A stretch of DNA of 64,000 nt from Kaistia hirudinis (lineage in GTDB: Bacteria; Pseudomonadota; Alphaproteobacteria; Rhizobiales; Kaistiaceae), in contig NZ_JACIDS010000006.1 in NCBI RefSeq assembly GCF_014196455.1, positions 342,669-406,668 on the forward strand, given 5' to 3'. Within the stretch, counting starts at the first letter, position 1, and each line of letters opens with the position of its first letter. Made by a program: the position numbers and the translations under genes. This document shows positions 38,532-46,934 of the stretch, piece by piece. The notes beneath the pieces are model-generated. The model saw nothing but the letters and a program-made list of their open reading frames with translations. It searched no databases and was not told where the DNA came from.

Positions 38532-40067
38532 ATGACCTCGGTGATCCTGGGCATCGATATCGGGACGTCCGGCTGCAAGGCGCTCCTGCTCGACATCGAC
38601 GGCAATGTCGTCGCGAGCGAGACGGCGACCTATGGACTTTCGCAGCCCCGGCCGGGCTGGACCGAGCAGGATCCCGAGTTGTGGATCGAGGGCGCGCGTC
38701 AGGCCGTGGCGGGTGCGCTCGCGAAGGCAGGATCGGTCGAGATCCTCGCCGTCGGGCTGTCCGGCCAGATGCACGGGTTGACGCCGCTCGATGCCGATCG
38801 GCAGGTTCTGCGTCCCGCCATCCTGTGGAACGACCAGCGCAATGGCGCGGAATGCGCGGCGATCACCGAGGCGGCCGGCGGGATCGAGGCGCTGCTCGCG
38901 GCAACCAACAACCGCATGCTGATCGGCTATACCGGCGGCAAGATCGCCTGGATGCAGCGTCACGAGGGCGAAATCTTCGCCAAGCTGCGTCATGTGCTGA
39001 ATCCTAAGGACTATCTTCGTCTCCGCCTTACCGGCGAGATTGCGACCGAGGTTTCCGACGCCTCCGGCACGGGGCTGTTCGATGTGCGGGCCCGGCGCTG
39101 GGCCGATGCGCTCGCGGGGCGGGTCGGCATCGATATCGGCCTGCTGCCGCCCGTGCATGAATCGCATGTCATCACCGGGCGGATCGATGCGCAGGGCGCT
39201 GCGCTGTTCGGGTTGCCGGCGGGCATTCCTGTTGCGGGCGGTGGCGGCGACAGCGTCATCCAGACGATCGGCTCCGGCGTGATCGCGCCCGGCGAACTGC
39301 AGACCACGATCGGCACGGCGGGCATTCTCGCCGCGGCGCTCGATACGCCGCAGCCGAATCCGGACGGCCGCCTGCAGGTCTTCTGCAATGTCGTGCCTGA
39401 CAAATGGCACTGCATGGGCGTGTCGCTGAATGCCGGCGGTGCCATGGGCTGGTTTCGCGATTGTCTCGCCGCAGGTTTCGGCGGGGCGGCGGCGCCGTCC
39501 TTCGACTCGATCGTGGCGGCGGCTTCCCGGAGCCCGGCTGGCGCACGCGGCCTTCTGTTCCTGCCCTATCTCAATGGCGAGCGCTGCCCGCATCCCGATC
39601 CCGATGCGCGCGGCGCCTTTATCGGGCTGACGAGCCGGCATGGCCGCGCCGATATCGCCCGCAGCGTCATGGAGGGCGTGGTGCACGCCTTCCGTGACAT
39701 GTACGCGCTGATGCAGCCGATCGGCATTACCGGCGCGATCGTGAAGGCCTCGGGCGGCGGCGCGCGCGCGCCGCTCTGGCGCCAGATTCAGGCCGACATG
39801 TTCGGCTGCGACGTGGTGACGACCGAGGGCGCCGCGGAAGGCGCGGCCTTCGGCGCGGCGCTGGTTGCCGGCATCGGCATCGGCGTGTGGCCGGATGGCG
39901 CAGCCGCTGCCTCCGCATGCCGTGAGCTGACGCGCGAACGGCCGCAGGGTGATGCCGGCCGGGTCTATGATCGGGCCAACGCGATCTTCCGCAGTCTCTA
40001 TCCCGCCCTGCAGGAGAGCTTCGCCGCGCTCGGCGATCCGCTCTTCGAAGAGGCGTCCCATGTCTGA
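38532..40067 (+). CDS. xylB: FGGY-family carbohydrate kinase (xylulokinase-like)
   Basis: Phosphorylates a ketopentose or similar sugar. The 511-residue protein has LGIDIGTSGCKALLLD (phosphate 1), GLSGQMHGL, ILWNDQR (sugar-binding region as in XylB) and the C-terminal FGGY signature GGGARAPLWRQIQADMFGCDV. XylB is the closest characterised type. In this island the kinase could act on D-xylulose or another ketopentose released by the SDR. Confidence 0.85.
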   Translation: MTSVILGIDIGTSGCKALLLDIDGNVVASETATYGLSQPRPGWTEQDPELWIEGARQAVAGALAKAGSVEILAVGLSGQMHGLTPLDADRQVLRPAILWNDQRNGAECAAITEAAGGIEALLAATNNRMLIGYTGGKIAWMQRHEGEIFAKLRHVLNPKDYLRLRLTGEIATEVSDASGTGLFDVRARRWADALAGRVGIDIGLLPPVHESHVITGRIDAQGAALFGLPAGIPVAGGGGDSVIQTIGSGVIAPGELQTTIGTAGILAAALDTPQPNPDGRLQVFCNVVPDKWHCMGVSLNAGGAMGWFRDCLAAGFGGAAAPSFDSIVAAASRSPAGARGLLFLPYLNGERCPHPDPDARGAFIGLTSRHGRADIARSVMEGVVHAFRDMYALMQPIGITGAIVKASGGGARAPLWRQIQADMFGCDVVTTEGAAEGAAFGAALVAGIGIGVWPDGAAAASACRELTRERPQGDAGRVYDRANAIFRSLYPALQESFAALGDPLFEEASHV

Positions 40068-40803
40068 GCACGCTTCATCGAAGGCGAGGAAGTCCGAACC
40101 CATGACGTTCGCGCGCCCTGCGACCTATTCGGCGCTGATCTTCGATCTCGACGGAACGCTGATCAACAGCGCGCCGGACATTGCGGCGGCGGTCAACCGC
40201 ACCTTCGCGCTGCGGGGCTGGCCGGAACTCGAGACAGATTATGTCGAGGCCTTCATCGGCAACGGGCCGCGCCGGCTCCTCTACGACATGCTGTCGGATC
40301 TCGGCCTGCCCTGCGACGATGCGACCGTCACGGCCGCGCTCGACGGCTATATCCGGAACTATACCGAGCATCCGGCCGATCGCACGCGCTTCTATGACCA
40401 TGTGCTCGACGATCTCGTCGCGCTCCGCGATGCTGGCTTCCGCCTCGGCATCTGCACCAACAAGCCGCATGCGCTGACGCAGTCGATCCTCGAAGTGCTC
40501 GGTCTCGACGTGCTGTTCGAGGCCGCGCTCGGCGCCGATGCGGTACCGGCCTGCAAGCCCGATCCGCGCCATCTCATCGCCGTGGCCGAGGCGATGAGGC
40601 TCCCCGTCGGCGAGGGCGCGGTGAACTGGGCCTATGTCGGCGACACCGCGGTGGACCAGGCGACGGCGGATGCCGCCGGCGTTCCGTTCTTCGTGGTGCC
40701 CTGGGGTGGCGGTTCCCTGGTCGATGTTCCCGCGCATCAGCGTTTGAGCCGGCTTGCCGATCTGGTGCAGTTTGGTCCCCGCACCGCGACCGCGGTCGAG
40801 TGA
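40060..40803 (+). CDS. HAD-superfamily phosphatase (Gph-like)
   Basis: The 247-residue HAD hydrolase has motif I FDLDGTL with Asp29/Asp31, motif II ICTNKP, the KPDP lysine and motif IV VGDTAVDQATADAAG. The cap pattern is like phosphoglycolate phosphatase. The start overlaps the kinase stop by 8 bases (ATGTCTGA); a second ATG at 40102 is possible. Inside a sugar-catabolic operon it may remove a dead-end phosphate ester rather than act in photorespiration-type salvage. Confidence 0.85.
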   Translation: MSEHASSKARKSEPMTFARPATYSALIFDLDGTLINSAPDIAAAVNRTFALRGWPELETDYVEAFIGNGPRRLLYDMLSDLGLPCDDATVTAALDGYIRNYTEHPADRTRFYDHVLDDLVALRDAGFRLGICTNKPHALTQSILEVLGLDVLFEAALGADAVPACKPDPRHLIAVAEAMRLPVGEGAVNWAYVGDTAVDQATADAAGVPFFVVPWGGGSLVDVPAHQRLSRLADLVQFGPRTATAVE

Positions 40804-40817
40804 GCGGAGGACAGGGC

Positions 40818-41657
40818 GTGACGGTCAGCCTTTTGCAGCGCGTTCTTCAGGAAAAGGCGACCATGGGCGCCGCGGAGCAGCGCGTCGCGGCCTATGTGAG
40901 CACCTCGCCGGGCGAGGTGATCCATATGAGCATGGCGCGGCTCTCGCAGATCTGTTCGGTCAGCGATCCGACGATCATGCGCTTCTGCCGGCGTTTCGGC
41001 TTCGAGGGCTATCAGGACTTCAAGCTGCATCTGGCGCAGAGCCTCGTGCCCTCGGCGCCCTTCGCCTATGAGCAGATCGTGCAGGGCGATGGTATCGACA
41101 ACATCGTGCGCAAGACCTGCCGCAACTCGCTGAACGCGATCCAGCGGCTGTTGGAGGACATCGTCCCGCAGCATGTCGAAGAAGGCGCGCGGATTCTGCA
41201 TGCCGCGAGCTGGACCGGCATCTATGCGACCGGCATTTCCGAGGTGACGGCGCTCGATGCCGAGCACAAGTTCCAGCGCCTCGGCATGCGCTGCCAGGCG
41301 CTGCTCGGCGGCAAGAAGCAATGGATGCATGCGGAAAGCGCGCGGCCCGGCGAGGTTGCGCTGATCTTTTCGCAGTCAGGCCATACCAAGCAGATGGTCG
41401 AGGTGGCGATCGCCGCGCGGGCGGGCGGCGCGCGCGTCGTCTCGGTCGCCGCGGATGACAGCCCGCTCGCGCGTGTCTCCGACGTTGTGATCGCCGTGCT
41501 GCCCTATGACCGCACCGAACTCATGACGCCGCTCGCCTCGCGGCTCAACCATCACCTCGTCATCAACATGCTGGTGACGGCGATCGCCATCATCGGCGGC
41601 AGCGAATTCCCGGATCAGCTTCCCGCGCTCGATTCCTGGCAGACCGACAAGATCTGA
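40818..41657 (+). CDS. RpiR family transcriptional regulator
   Basis: The 279-residue regulator has an N-terminal RpiR helix-turn-helix (MARLSQICSVSDPTIMRFCRRFGFEGYQDFKLHL, about 38-73) and a C-terminal SIS sugar-phosphate-binding domain (about 125-255, IFSQSGHTKQMVEVA and VAADDSPLARVSDV). The GTG at 40818 with GGAGG seven bases upstream is preferred over GTG 40800. It most likely controls this island through the TAGTWWWACTA palindromes at 36791, 37010, 42418 and 42584, with a pentose phosphate as ligand. Confidence 0.9.
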   Translation: MTVSLLQRVLQEKATMGAAEQRVAAYVSTSPGEVIHMSMARLSQICSVSDPTIMRFCRRFGFEGYQDFKLHLAQSLVPSAPFAYEQIVQGDGIDNIVRKTCRNSLNAIQRLLEDIVPQHVEEGARILHAASWTGIYATGISEVTALDAEHKFQRLGMRCQALLGGKKQWMHAESARPGEVALIFSQSGHTKQMVEVAIAARAGGARVVSVAADDSPLARVSDVVIAVLPYDRTELMTPLASRLNHHLVINMLVTAIAIIGGSEFPDQLPALDSWQTDKI

Positions 41658-41710
41658 CGCCTCGCGGCGCCAGCCCACACGACATTGCAATGAAGAGAAT
41701 TGGAGGAGAG

Positions 41711-42415
41711 ATGAGCGCTCAGGACGAGGCCAAGAGGGTTGCCGGTCGGCGCGTGATCGAGGAATTCGTGCGCGACGGCATGAAGCTCGGGCTGGGCTCC
41801 GGCACGACCTCGCATTTCTTCGTGCGCGAGCTTGGCAAGCATGTGGCGGCCGGCATGCGGCTGACCTGCACGACGACGTCGCGCTCGACCAACGATGTGG
41901 CGCGCGAGGTCGGCATCCAGATCACCGATCCCAACGAGATCGGCGAGATCGACCTGACCGTCGACGGCCCGGATGAGGTCGATCGCCAGTTCAACATGAT
42001 CAAGGGCGGCGGCGCCTGCCTGCTCTGGGAAAAAATCATCGCGCATGCTTCGAAGCGGATGATCTGCATCTGCGACGAGACCAAGATCGTCGATCAGCTC
42101 GGCGCCTTCCCGCTGCCGGTCGAGGTGGTGCAGTTCGCCTGGAAGCAGACCGAGCGCATGGTCGCGAACACGCTCGCCGCCCACGGAATCGTCGGCGTTC
42201 CGATTGTGCGGCGCATGCGCGACGGCCAGCCCGTGGTGACGGATAGCGGCAACTTCATCCTGGATTGCCGCTGCGGCGTCATCGCCGAACCCGCCAAGCT
42301 GGAGATCGAACTGAACCGCATTCCGGGCGTGGTCGAGAATGGCCTCTTCACCCGCGAGGCGGTGGGAATGGTGGTCGGGTGCTTTGACGGCACGTCCTAC
42401 GTTTCGATGCGATAA
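41711..42415 (+). CDS. rpiA: Ribose-5-phosphate isomerase A
   Basis: Interconverts ribose 5-phosphate and ribulose 5-phosphate. The 234-residue protein has LGLGSGTTSHFFV, TTTSRSTNDVA, the DLTVDGPDEVD aspartates and IKGGGACLLWEKI with the catalytic region. The ATG at 41711 follows GGAGGAG. Placed in the RpiR island it links the pathway to the pentose phosphate cycle; it may be a second, dedicated copy beside a housekeeping isomerase elsewhere. Confidence 0.9.
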   Translation: MSAQDEAKRVAGRRVIEEFVRDGMKLGLGSGTTSHFFVRELGKHVAAGMRLTCTTTSRSTNDVAREVGIQITDPNEIGEIDLTVDGPDEVDRQFNMIKGGGACLLWEKIIAHASKRMICICDETKIVDQLGAFPLPVEVVQFAWKQTERMVANTLAAHGIVGVPIVRRMRDGQPVVTDSGNFILDCRCGVIAEPAKLEIELNRIPGVVENGLFTREAVGMVVGCFDGTSYVSMR

Positions 42416-42417
42416 TG

Positions 42418-42428
42418 TAGTAAAACTC
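42418..42428. promoter_or_regulatory. RpiR-type operator, site 3 (weak)
   Basis: TAGTAAAACTC matches TAGTWWWACTA at ten of eleven bases and sits three bases after the rpiA stop, 166 bases upstream of site 4. It may be an auxiliary site for looping. Confidence 0.35.
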
Positions 42429-42564
42429 GTATAGCGTTTTGATCTTTGTCTGATCGCTCTGGATGGCGACCCTCGGGCCGCTTTCCGCACATTCTTGCGC
42501 TTTTCGCGACCTTCGCTCATGGGTGGCGGGTGTCGGGAATCTCGATGGATCCCCATCGTCGCGC

Positions 42565-42594
42565 TTGACAGTGAGCATGGGCGTAGTATTACTA
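42565..42594 (+). promoter_or_regulatory. ABC transporter promoter with RpiR-type operator, site 4
   Basis: TTGACA (42565-42570) and TATTAC (42587-42592) are 16 bases apart. The perfect palindrome TAGTATTACTA (42584-42594) covers the -10, so a bound regulator would block RNA polymerase. Confidence 0.7.
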
Positions 42595-42624
42595 TCATCA
42601 CAATAACAGGGAGGAAGTTTGAAT

Positions 42625-43707
42625 ATGACCAGTAAAACCGGTGTGACCCGGCGTGGCCTGATGGCCGGCGGCGCGGCTCTCGGTGTCGGTGCGGCACTGG
42701 GCGGCACGGCCTTCGCGGCGGACGGCGTCTTTGTTCCGTATTCGAACAAGAGCCTCGACTATTACTTCTTCGTCATTCAGGAAGAAGCGGTGAAGCGGGC
42801 CGTCGAGGGCAATAAGTGGCGCTTCCAGTCCACCAATGCCAATTTCGACAATACGCGCCAGCTTGAGCAGTGGCAGAGCCTGATGCTGTCGAACCCGCAG
42901 GCGATCGTTTCCGATCCGATCGACAGCCAGGCGATCGTCAGCGCCATCCGTCGCTATAACCAGCGCAAGATCCCGGTCGGCATCATCGACACGCCCGCCG
43001 ATGGCGGCGACGTTGCGATCACGGTCTCCTTCGACAACCGCCTCGGCGGCGAGATGGCGGCCAAGCAGATCATCGAGCGCCTCGTGAAGAAGTATGGCAG
43101 CCCCAAGGGTACGGTGCTGAACTGCTTCGGCGCGCTCGCCTCCGTCGCATGGCGCCTGCGCAAGGAAGGCATGGACGCCGAGTTCGCCAAATATCCGGAA
43201 ATCAAGTATCTCGCCCGTCCGACCGAAGGTCAGCTCGAGCAGATGCTCTCCGTGACACTCGCGACGCTGTCCGAGTTCCCCGATCTCGACGCCGTTCATG
43301 CGCCGAGCGATTCGCCCTCGCGCGGCATCGTCACGGCGCTGCAGCAGAAGGGCCGCTGGAAGAAGGTCGGCGAAGAAGGCCACGTCATCTTCGTCAATAT
43401 CGACGGCGAGCCTGTCGCGCTGAAGTGGATCCAGGAAGGCTACATGGATGCCTGCGTCTCGCAGGACCCGATCGCCTATGGCGAGATCGCGGTCGAGATG
43501 CTCGGCAAGCATTCCATGAAGGGCGAGGCGGTTCCGATCGGCGTCTACGAGAACAAGAACTACTTCTGGGAAAAGGGTGAGATCGTCGCCGGCAAGACCG
43601 GCCCGACCCTGATCATCCCGCCCTTCATCATCGACGGATCGAATGCCGCCGATGCGCGTCATTGGGGCGCGATCGCCGAGAAGAAGTGGGGTATTCCCTA
43701 CACCTAG
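42625..43707 (+). CDS. Sugar ABC transporter substrate-binding protein (CUT2)
   Basis: Periplasmic sugar-binding protein of the RbsB/LacI-like type, 360 residues. It has a Tat-type signal (TRRGLMAGGAALGVGAALG..AFA, about residues 8-31). The core has the LMLSNPQAIVSDPIDSQAIVSAI and PVGIIDTPADGG segments typical of periplasmic binding protein family 4. The ATG at 42625 follows GGGAGG. It heads the SBP-ATPase-permease operon; the promoter carries an RpiR-type operator. The sugar is probably a pentose or pentitol. Confidence 0.9.
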   Translation: MTSKTGVTRRGLMAGGAALGVGAALGGTAFAADGVFVPYSNKSLDYYFFVIQEEAVKRAVEGNKWRFQSTNANFDNTRQLEQWQSLMLSNPQAIVSDPIDSQAIVSAIRRYNQRKIPVGIIDTPADGGDVAITVSFDNRLGGEMAAKQIIERLVKKYGSPKGTVLNCFGALASVAWRLRKEGMDAEFAKYPEIKYLARPTEGQLEQMLSVTLATLSEFPDLDAVHAPSDSPSRGIVTALQQKGRWKKVGEEGHVIFVNIDGEPVALKWIQEGYMDACVSQDPIAYGEIAVEMLGKHSMKGEAVPIGVYENKNYFWEKGEIVAGKTGPTLIIPPFIIDGSNAADARHWGAIAEKKWGIPYT

Positions 43708-43731
43708 GATCCGTCCTTTCGAGACGGCTTG

Positions 43732-43762
43732 GCCGGCATCCGGGTCTCGACCCGGGGCCGGC
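43732..43762 (+). other. Stable hairpin between binding-protein and ATPase genes
   Basis: GCCGGC-at-CCGGGT pairs with ACCCGG-g-GCCGGC around CTCG (43732-43762). A second, smaller hairpin CCGCCG/CGGCGG lies further on near 43810-43825. With no T run, these probably stabilise the binding-protein mRNA and reduce downstream expression. Confidence 0.55.
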
Positions 43763-43895
43763 TTCCGCGTCTGCCGGCAGGGCCGGCGGATGCGCGTCCG
43801 ACAGGTGTCCGCCGTGTGACGGCGGCGCGGAATCTGAGAGGCCGGCGGGCGGAGACAGCTCCTCCACCCGCCCGTCGGCGCGAGGAGATCGACAG

Positions 43896-45407
43896 ATGCT
43901 GCATCAGCACCAGCCCATGCCGGAAGGCGACCATATCCTCAAGGTGGAGGATGTGAGCAAGCGCTACGGCCCCGTGATCGCGCTGCGCGGCGTGTCGATC
44001 GCGGTCAAGCGTGGCTCCATCCACGGCCTTCTCGGCGAGAACGGCGCCGGCAAGAGCACGCTGGTCGGCATCATTTCCGGCCAGTTCCCGCCGAGCGGCG
44101 GCCGGATCGTGCTGAACGGCACCCCCTTGGCGCATGCCGATGTGCGCGCCATGGAGGAGGCGGGCGTCTTCCTGGTCACGCAGGAATCGATGATCATCGA
44201 TCACATGTCGGCGGCCGAGAACCTGATGCTCGGCATCTGGCCGAACCGGCGCGGCTTCGTGAACTGGAGGCGCCTCACTGCCGATGCCGCACGCATGCTG
44301 GAGGGCAGCGGCATCGATCCGAAGGCGCGGGCGGGCAAGCTCGACGCGGTCGCCCGGCGTAAGCTCAATATTCTCCGCGCCATGTTCTCCGGCGGCAAGG
44401 TCATCATCCTGGACGAGCCGACCGCGGCGCTGACGGTGGCCGACCGGCGCGTGCTGTTCGATTTCATGCGCCGCCTCAAGGCAGACGGCGTCACCTTCAT
44501 CTTCATCTCGCACTATAATGACGAGATCCTCGACGTCTGCGACGCGGTCTCGGTGCTGCGCGACGGCCTGCTCGCCGGCGGCTCCGACGATATCGGCGCC
44601 ATGACCTCGGAACAGCTTTCGGAACTGGTGCTCGGCCGTGGGCTTGCCCTGTTCCAGCGCGAGCGTCAGTCGCATGAGGGCAAGGCACCGCTGGTGTCGT
44701 TTCGCGGCGTCGTCGCGAAGCATGTCGATCTCGCCGCGCTCGACATCGCGCCGGGCGAGATCGTCGGCTTCACCGGGCTACCCGGTGCCGGCGCCAAGGA
44801 GTTCGCCCGTACCATTTTCGGTCTGAACGTCGCCGAGGCCGGCACGATCGCGATCGGTGGCGCGGAGCCGGTACCGCTGCCGCGCGCTCCGCGCGACGCC
44901 TTCGATACCGGGATCGCCTATCTCTCGGATGATCGTCGCCGGGAAGGTTCGGTCGGCCAGATGTCGATCGGCGACAATATCGCCATGTCGTCGCTGCCCG
45001 CGCGCAGCCGCGCCGGCTTCATCGACAAGGCTGCCGAAAGCCAGGTCGTCGACCGCTATTTCCAGGCCATGGGCATCAAGGCGCCCACGCCGCAGGCCGC
45101 TGTCGACACGCTGTCCGGCGGCAACCAGCAGAAGGTGTGCCTCGGCCGCGTGCTCGCGACCGAGCCGCGCCTTCTTATCGTCGACGAGCCGACGCGCGGC
45201 ATCGACATCGGCGTGAAGCAGGACGTGCTGCGCATCATCGACCGCCTCAGCCGGACCGGCGTCGCCGTCATCATGGTCTCGACCGATACGGACGAGCTGG
45301 TGCGCGCGACCGACCGCATCTGCATCTTCGAACATGGCGCCATCCGCGAAACGCTCACGGGCGCCGACATCTCGACCGAGCGCCTGCGCCGGACGGCCCA
45401 AGCATGA
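43896..45407 (+). CDS. Sugar ABC transporter ATP-binding protein (CUT2, double domain)
   Basis: The 503-residue RbsA/MglA-type ATPase has two nucleotide-binding domains. The first has Walker A GENGAGKST (47-55) and LDEPTAALT, with a divergent signature (AVARRKLNIL). The second has a degenerate Walker A (GLPGAGAKE, lacking the GKS/T) but a good LSGGNQQK signature and VDEPTRGID. This asymmetry is normal for CUT2 ATPases. The ATG at 43896 follows GAGGAG. Confidence 0.93.
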   Translation: MLHQHQPMPEGDHILKVEDVSKRYGPVIALRGVSIAVKRGSIHGLLGENGAGKSTLVGIISGQFPPSGGRIVLNGTPLAHADVRAMEEAGVFLVTQESMIIDHMSAAENLMLGIWPNRRGFVNWRRLTADAARMLEGSGIDPKARAGKLDAVARRKLNILRAMFSGGKVIILDEPTAALTVADRRVLFDFMRRLKADGVTFIFISHYNDEILDVCDAVSVLRDGLLAGGSDDIGAMTSEQLSELVLGRGLALFQRERQSHEGKAPLVSFRGVVAKHVDLAALDIAPGEIVGFTGLPGAGAKEFARTIFGLNVAEAGTIAIGGAEPVPLPRAPRDAFDTGIAYLSDDRRREGSVGQMSIGDNIAMSSLPARSRAGFIDKAAESQVVDRYFQAMGIKAPTPQAAVDTLSGGNQQKVCLGRVLATEPRLLIVDEPTRGIDIGVKQDVLRIIDRLSRTGVAVIMVSTDTDELVRATDRICIFEHGAIRETLTGADISTERLRRTAQA

Positions 45408-45439
45408 CGGCCGAGCAGGATATGACGGGAGGAAACACG

Positions 45440-46441
45440 ATGAACGACGGAACCCTGGCGGCCGCGAAGACGGTTCAGCCGCAGCCGGCGGCCGAGTCGC
45501 GCAACGTCCTCGGCTGGGTGCTGCACAATGTCGTGTGGATCTGGCTGATCGCTCTCGTCGCGATCTTCGGCTTTTTCAACGAGTTCTTCCTGACGATCTT
45601 CAACATGCAGAACATCACGGTCCAGGCGACCGTGCTCGGCATGCTCGGCCTCGCCGTGGCGCTGCCTCTGCTGGTGGCGGAGATCGATCTGTCGATCCCG
45701 GCCAATGCCGGCTTCTCGGCGGCGATCGGCGCGCTCGCCTATTCCGACCTCGGCCTGCCTTGGCTTGTCGCTATGCTCCTTGGCATCGCTGTGGCGACGG
45801 CGATCGGCTTCTTCAACGGGCTCTGCATCACCAAGCTCAAGATGGTGTCGCTCATCGAGACGCTGTCGATGATGATCATCCTGCAGGGCGCCCTACTGGC
45901 GCTGACGCAGGGCAAGACGCTGACCAATCTATCCGACGGCTATATCTGGATCGGTCAGGCGACCTTCGCCGGTGGCTGGCCGGTCATGCCGCTCGTGTTC
46001 GTCCTGGCGCTGATCGCGATGAGCATCCTGCTCCGCTTCACGACGCTCGGCCGCAGCATCTATGCGGTCGGCGGCAACGCGGTGGCGTCGAAGTCGGCCG
46101 GCATCCGCGTCGATCGCATCAAGGTGCTGACCTACACCATCTCAGGCTTCCTGGCCGGTCTCGCCGGCTTCCTGCTCGCGTCGTGGCAGATGGCGATCAC
46201 GTCGAACCAGGGCTCGAGCTATCTGCTCTATGCCATCGCCGCGCCGATCATCGGCGGCGTCAGCGTGTTCGGCGGGCGCGGCAATGTGCTCGGCGTGCTC
46301 GGTGGCGTGCTGCTGCTCACCGTCATCCAGGTCGGCCTCGCCATCATCTCCGTGCCGTCCTTCTATGTCGGCATGATCGGCGGCTGCATGATCTTCATCG
46401 CCGTGGCGATCGACGCCATCCGCGTGCGCTATTTCGGTTGA
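45440..46441 (+). CDS. Sugar ABC transporter permease (CUT2)
   Basis: RbsC-like permease, 333 residues with about nine membrane helices. It has the family segments LPLLVAEIDLSIPANAGFSAAIGA and AVGGNAVASKSAGIRVDRIKVLTYTISGFLAGLAG (EAA-like coupling region). The ATG at 45440 has GGGAGGA at ideal spacing; an ATG at 45404 overlapping the ATPase stop is the alternative. Last gene of the transporter operon. Confidence 0.93.
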   Translation: MNDGTLAAAKTVQPQPAAESRNVLGWVLHNVVWIWLIALVAIFGFFNEFFLTIFNMQNITVQATVLGMLGLAVALPLLVAEIDLSIPANAGFSAAIGALAYSDLGLPWLVAMLLGIAVATAIGFFNGLCITKLKMVSLIETLSMMIILQGALLALTQGKTLTNLSDGYIWIGQATFAGGWPVMPLVFVLALIAMSILLRFTTLGRSIYAVGGNAVASKSAGIRVDRIKVLTYTISGFLAGLAGFLLASWQMAITSNQGSSYLLYAIAAPIIGGVSVFGGRGNVLGVLGGVLLLTVIQVGLAIISVPSFYVGMIGGCMIFIAVAIDAIRVRYFG

Positions 46442-46473
46442 GGCGAATGGTTGCGCGCTTCACCGCGCGCAGG

Positions 46474-46740
46474 TCATGGCGTGGGGAGGAGCCGGTAGAT
46501 CAGCCGGCGCGCGACGATGAACTCGCCGCTGCGCAGCGCCGCTGGATCGAATCCCGCGACGCCGACCGGAGCAACGCCGCTGTAGCGGTAGCGACGACCG
46601 TGCTCGTCCTCGACGACATCGAAGATCGGGTGGTCGCCGAGGCGGCCGATCTCCCGGCCGCAAGGATGCACGCGGCCGAGCTCGAAGAAGACCCGCGAGC
46701 GCGCGAGCGCCTGGGGGCGGCCTGTGGGAAGATAGGGCAT
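46474..46740 (-). CDS. Small hypothetical protein
   Basis: An 88-residue basic, soluble protein (MPYLPTGRPQALARSRVFFELGRVHPCG...). Its composition and the ordered FDVVEDEHGRRYRYSGVAP beta-rich stretch look protein-like. The ribosome binding site is weak. It is convergent with the ABC permease gene. I do not recognise a family. Confidence 0.5.
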   Translation of the reverse strand: MPYLPTGRPQALARSRVFFELGRVHPCGREIGRLGDHPIFDVVEDEHGRRYRYSGVAPVGVAGFDPAALRSGEFIVARRLIYRLLPTP

Positions 46741-46781
46741 GGAGGCACACGAAATCCTGCGTATCGGGTCAGGATCGGCTC

Positions 46782-46934
46782 TCAGGCCAGGTGCCTGAAG
46801 AGCAGCCCGAGCGCGATGCAGCCTGCGACAAGCATCAGATCGAAGCGCAATTCCCGCCAGACCTTGCGGATCGCGGCGAACCTTCGCGGAACGTCGTTGT
46901 TTCCGCGTGACTGTGGGGCGTGAGGCGCGATCAT
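46782..46934 (-). CDS. 50-residue single-pass membrane protein
   Basis: MIAPHAPQSRGNNDVPRRF.. leads through a basic segment (AAIRKVWRELR) to one C-terminal membrane helix (FDLMLVAGCIALGLLFRHLA). Its ATG overlaps the stop of the DapA-like gene by four bases (ATGA), which argues for real, coupled translation. No known family is recognised. Confidence 0.6.
   Translation of the reverse strand: MIAPHAPQSRGNNDVPRRFAAIRKVWRELRFDLMLVAGCIALGLLFRHLA

Noticed and set aside
37023..40103. 1026-codon open frame on the minus strand
   Set aside because: Antisense of the aldehyde dehydrogenase and kinase genes, which carry clear catalytic motifs on the plus strand.
43732..43825. Second copy of the Rhizobiales palindromic repeat
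   Set aside because: The hairpins share only the GGGTCTCGACCC core and lack the flanking arms, so I treat them as intercistronic hairpins.
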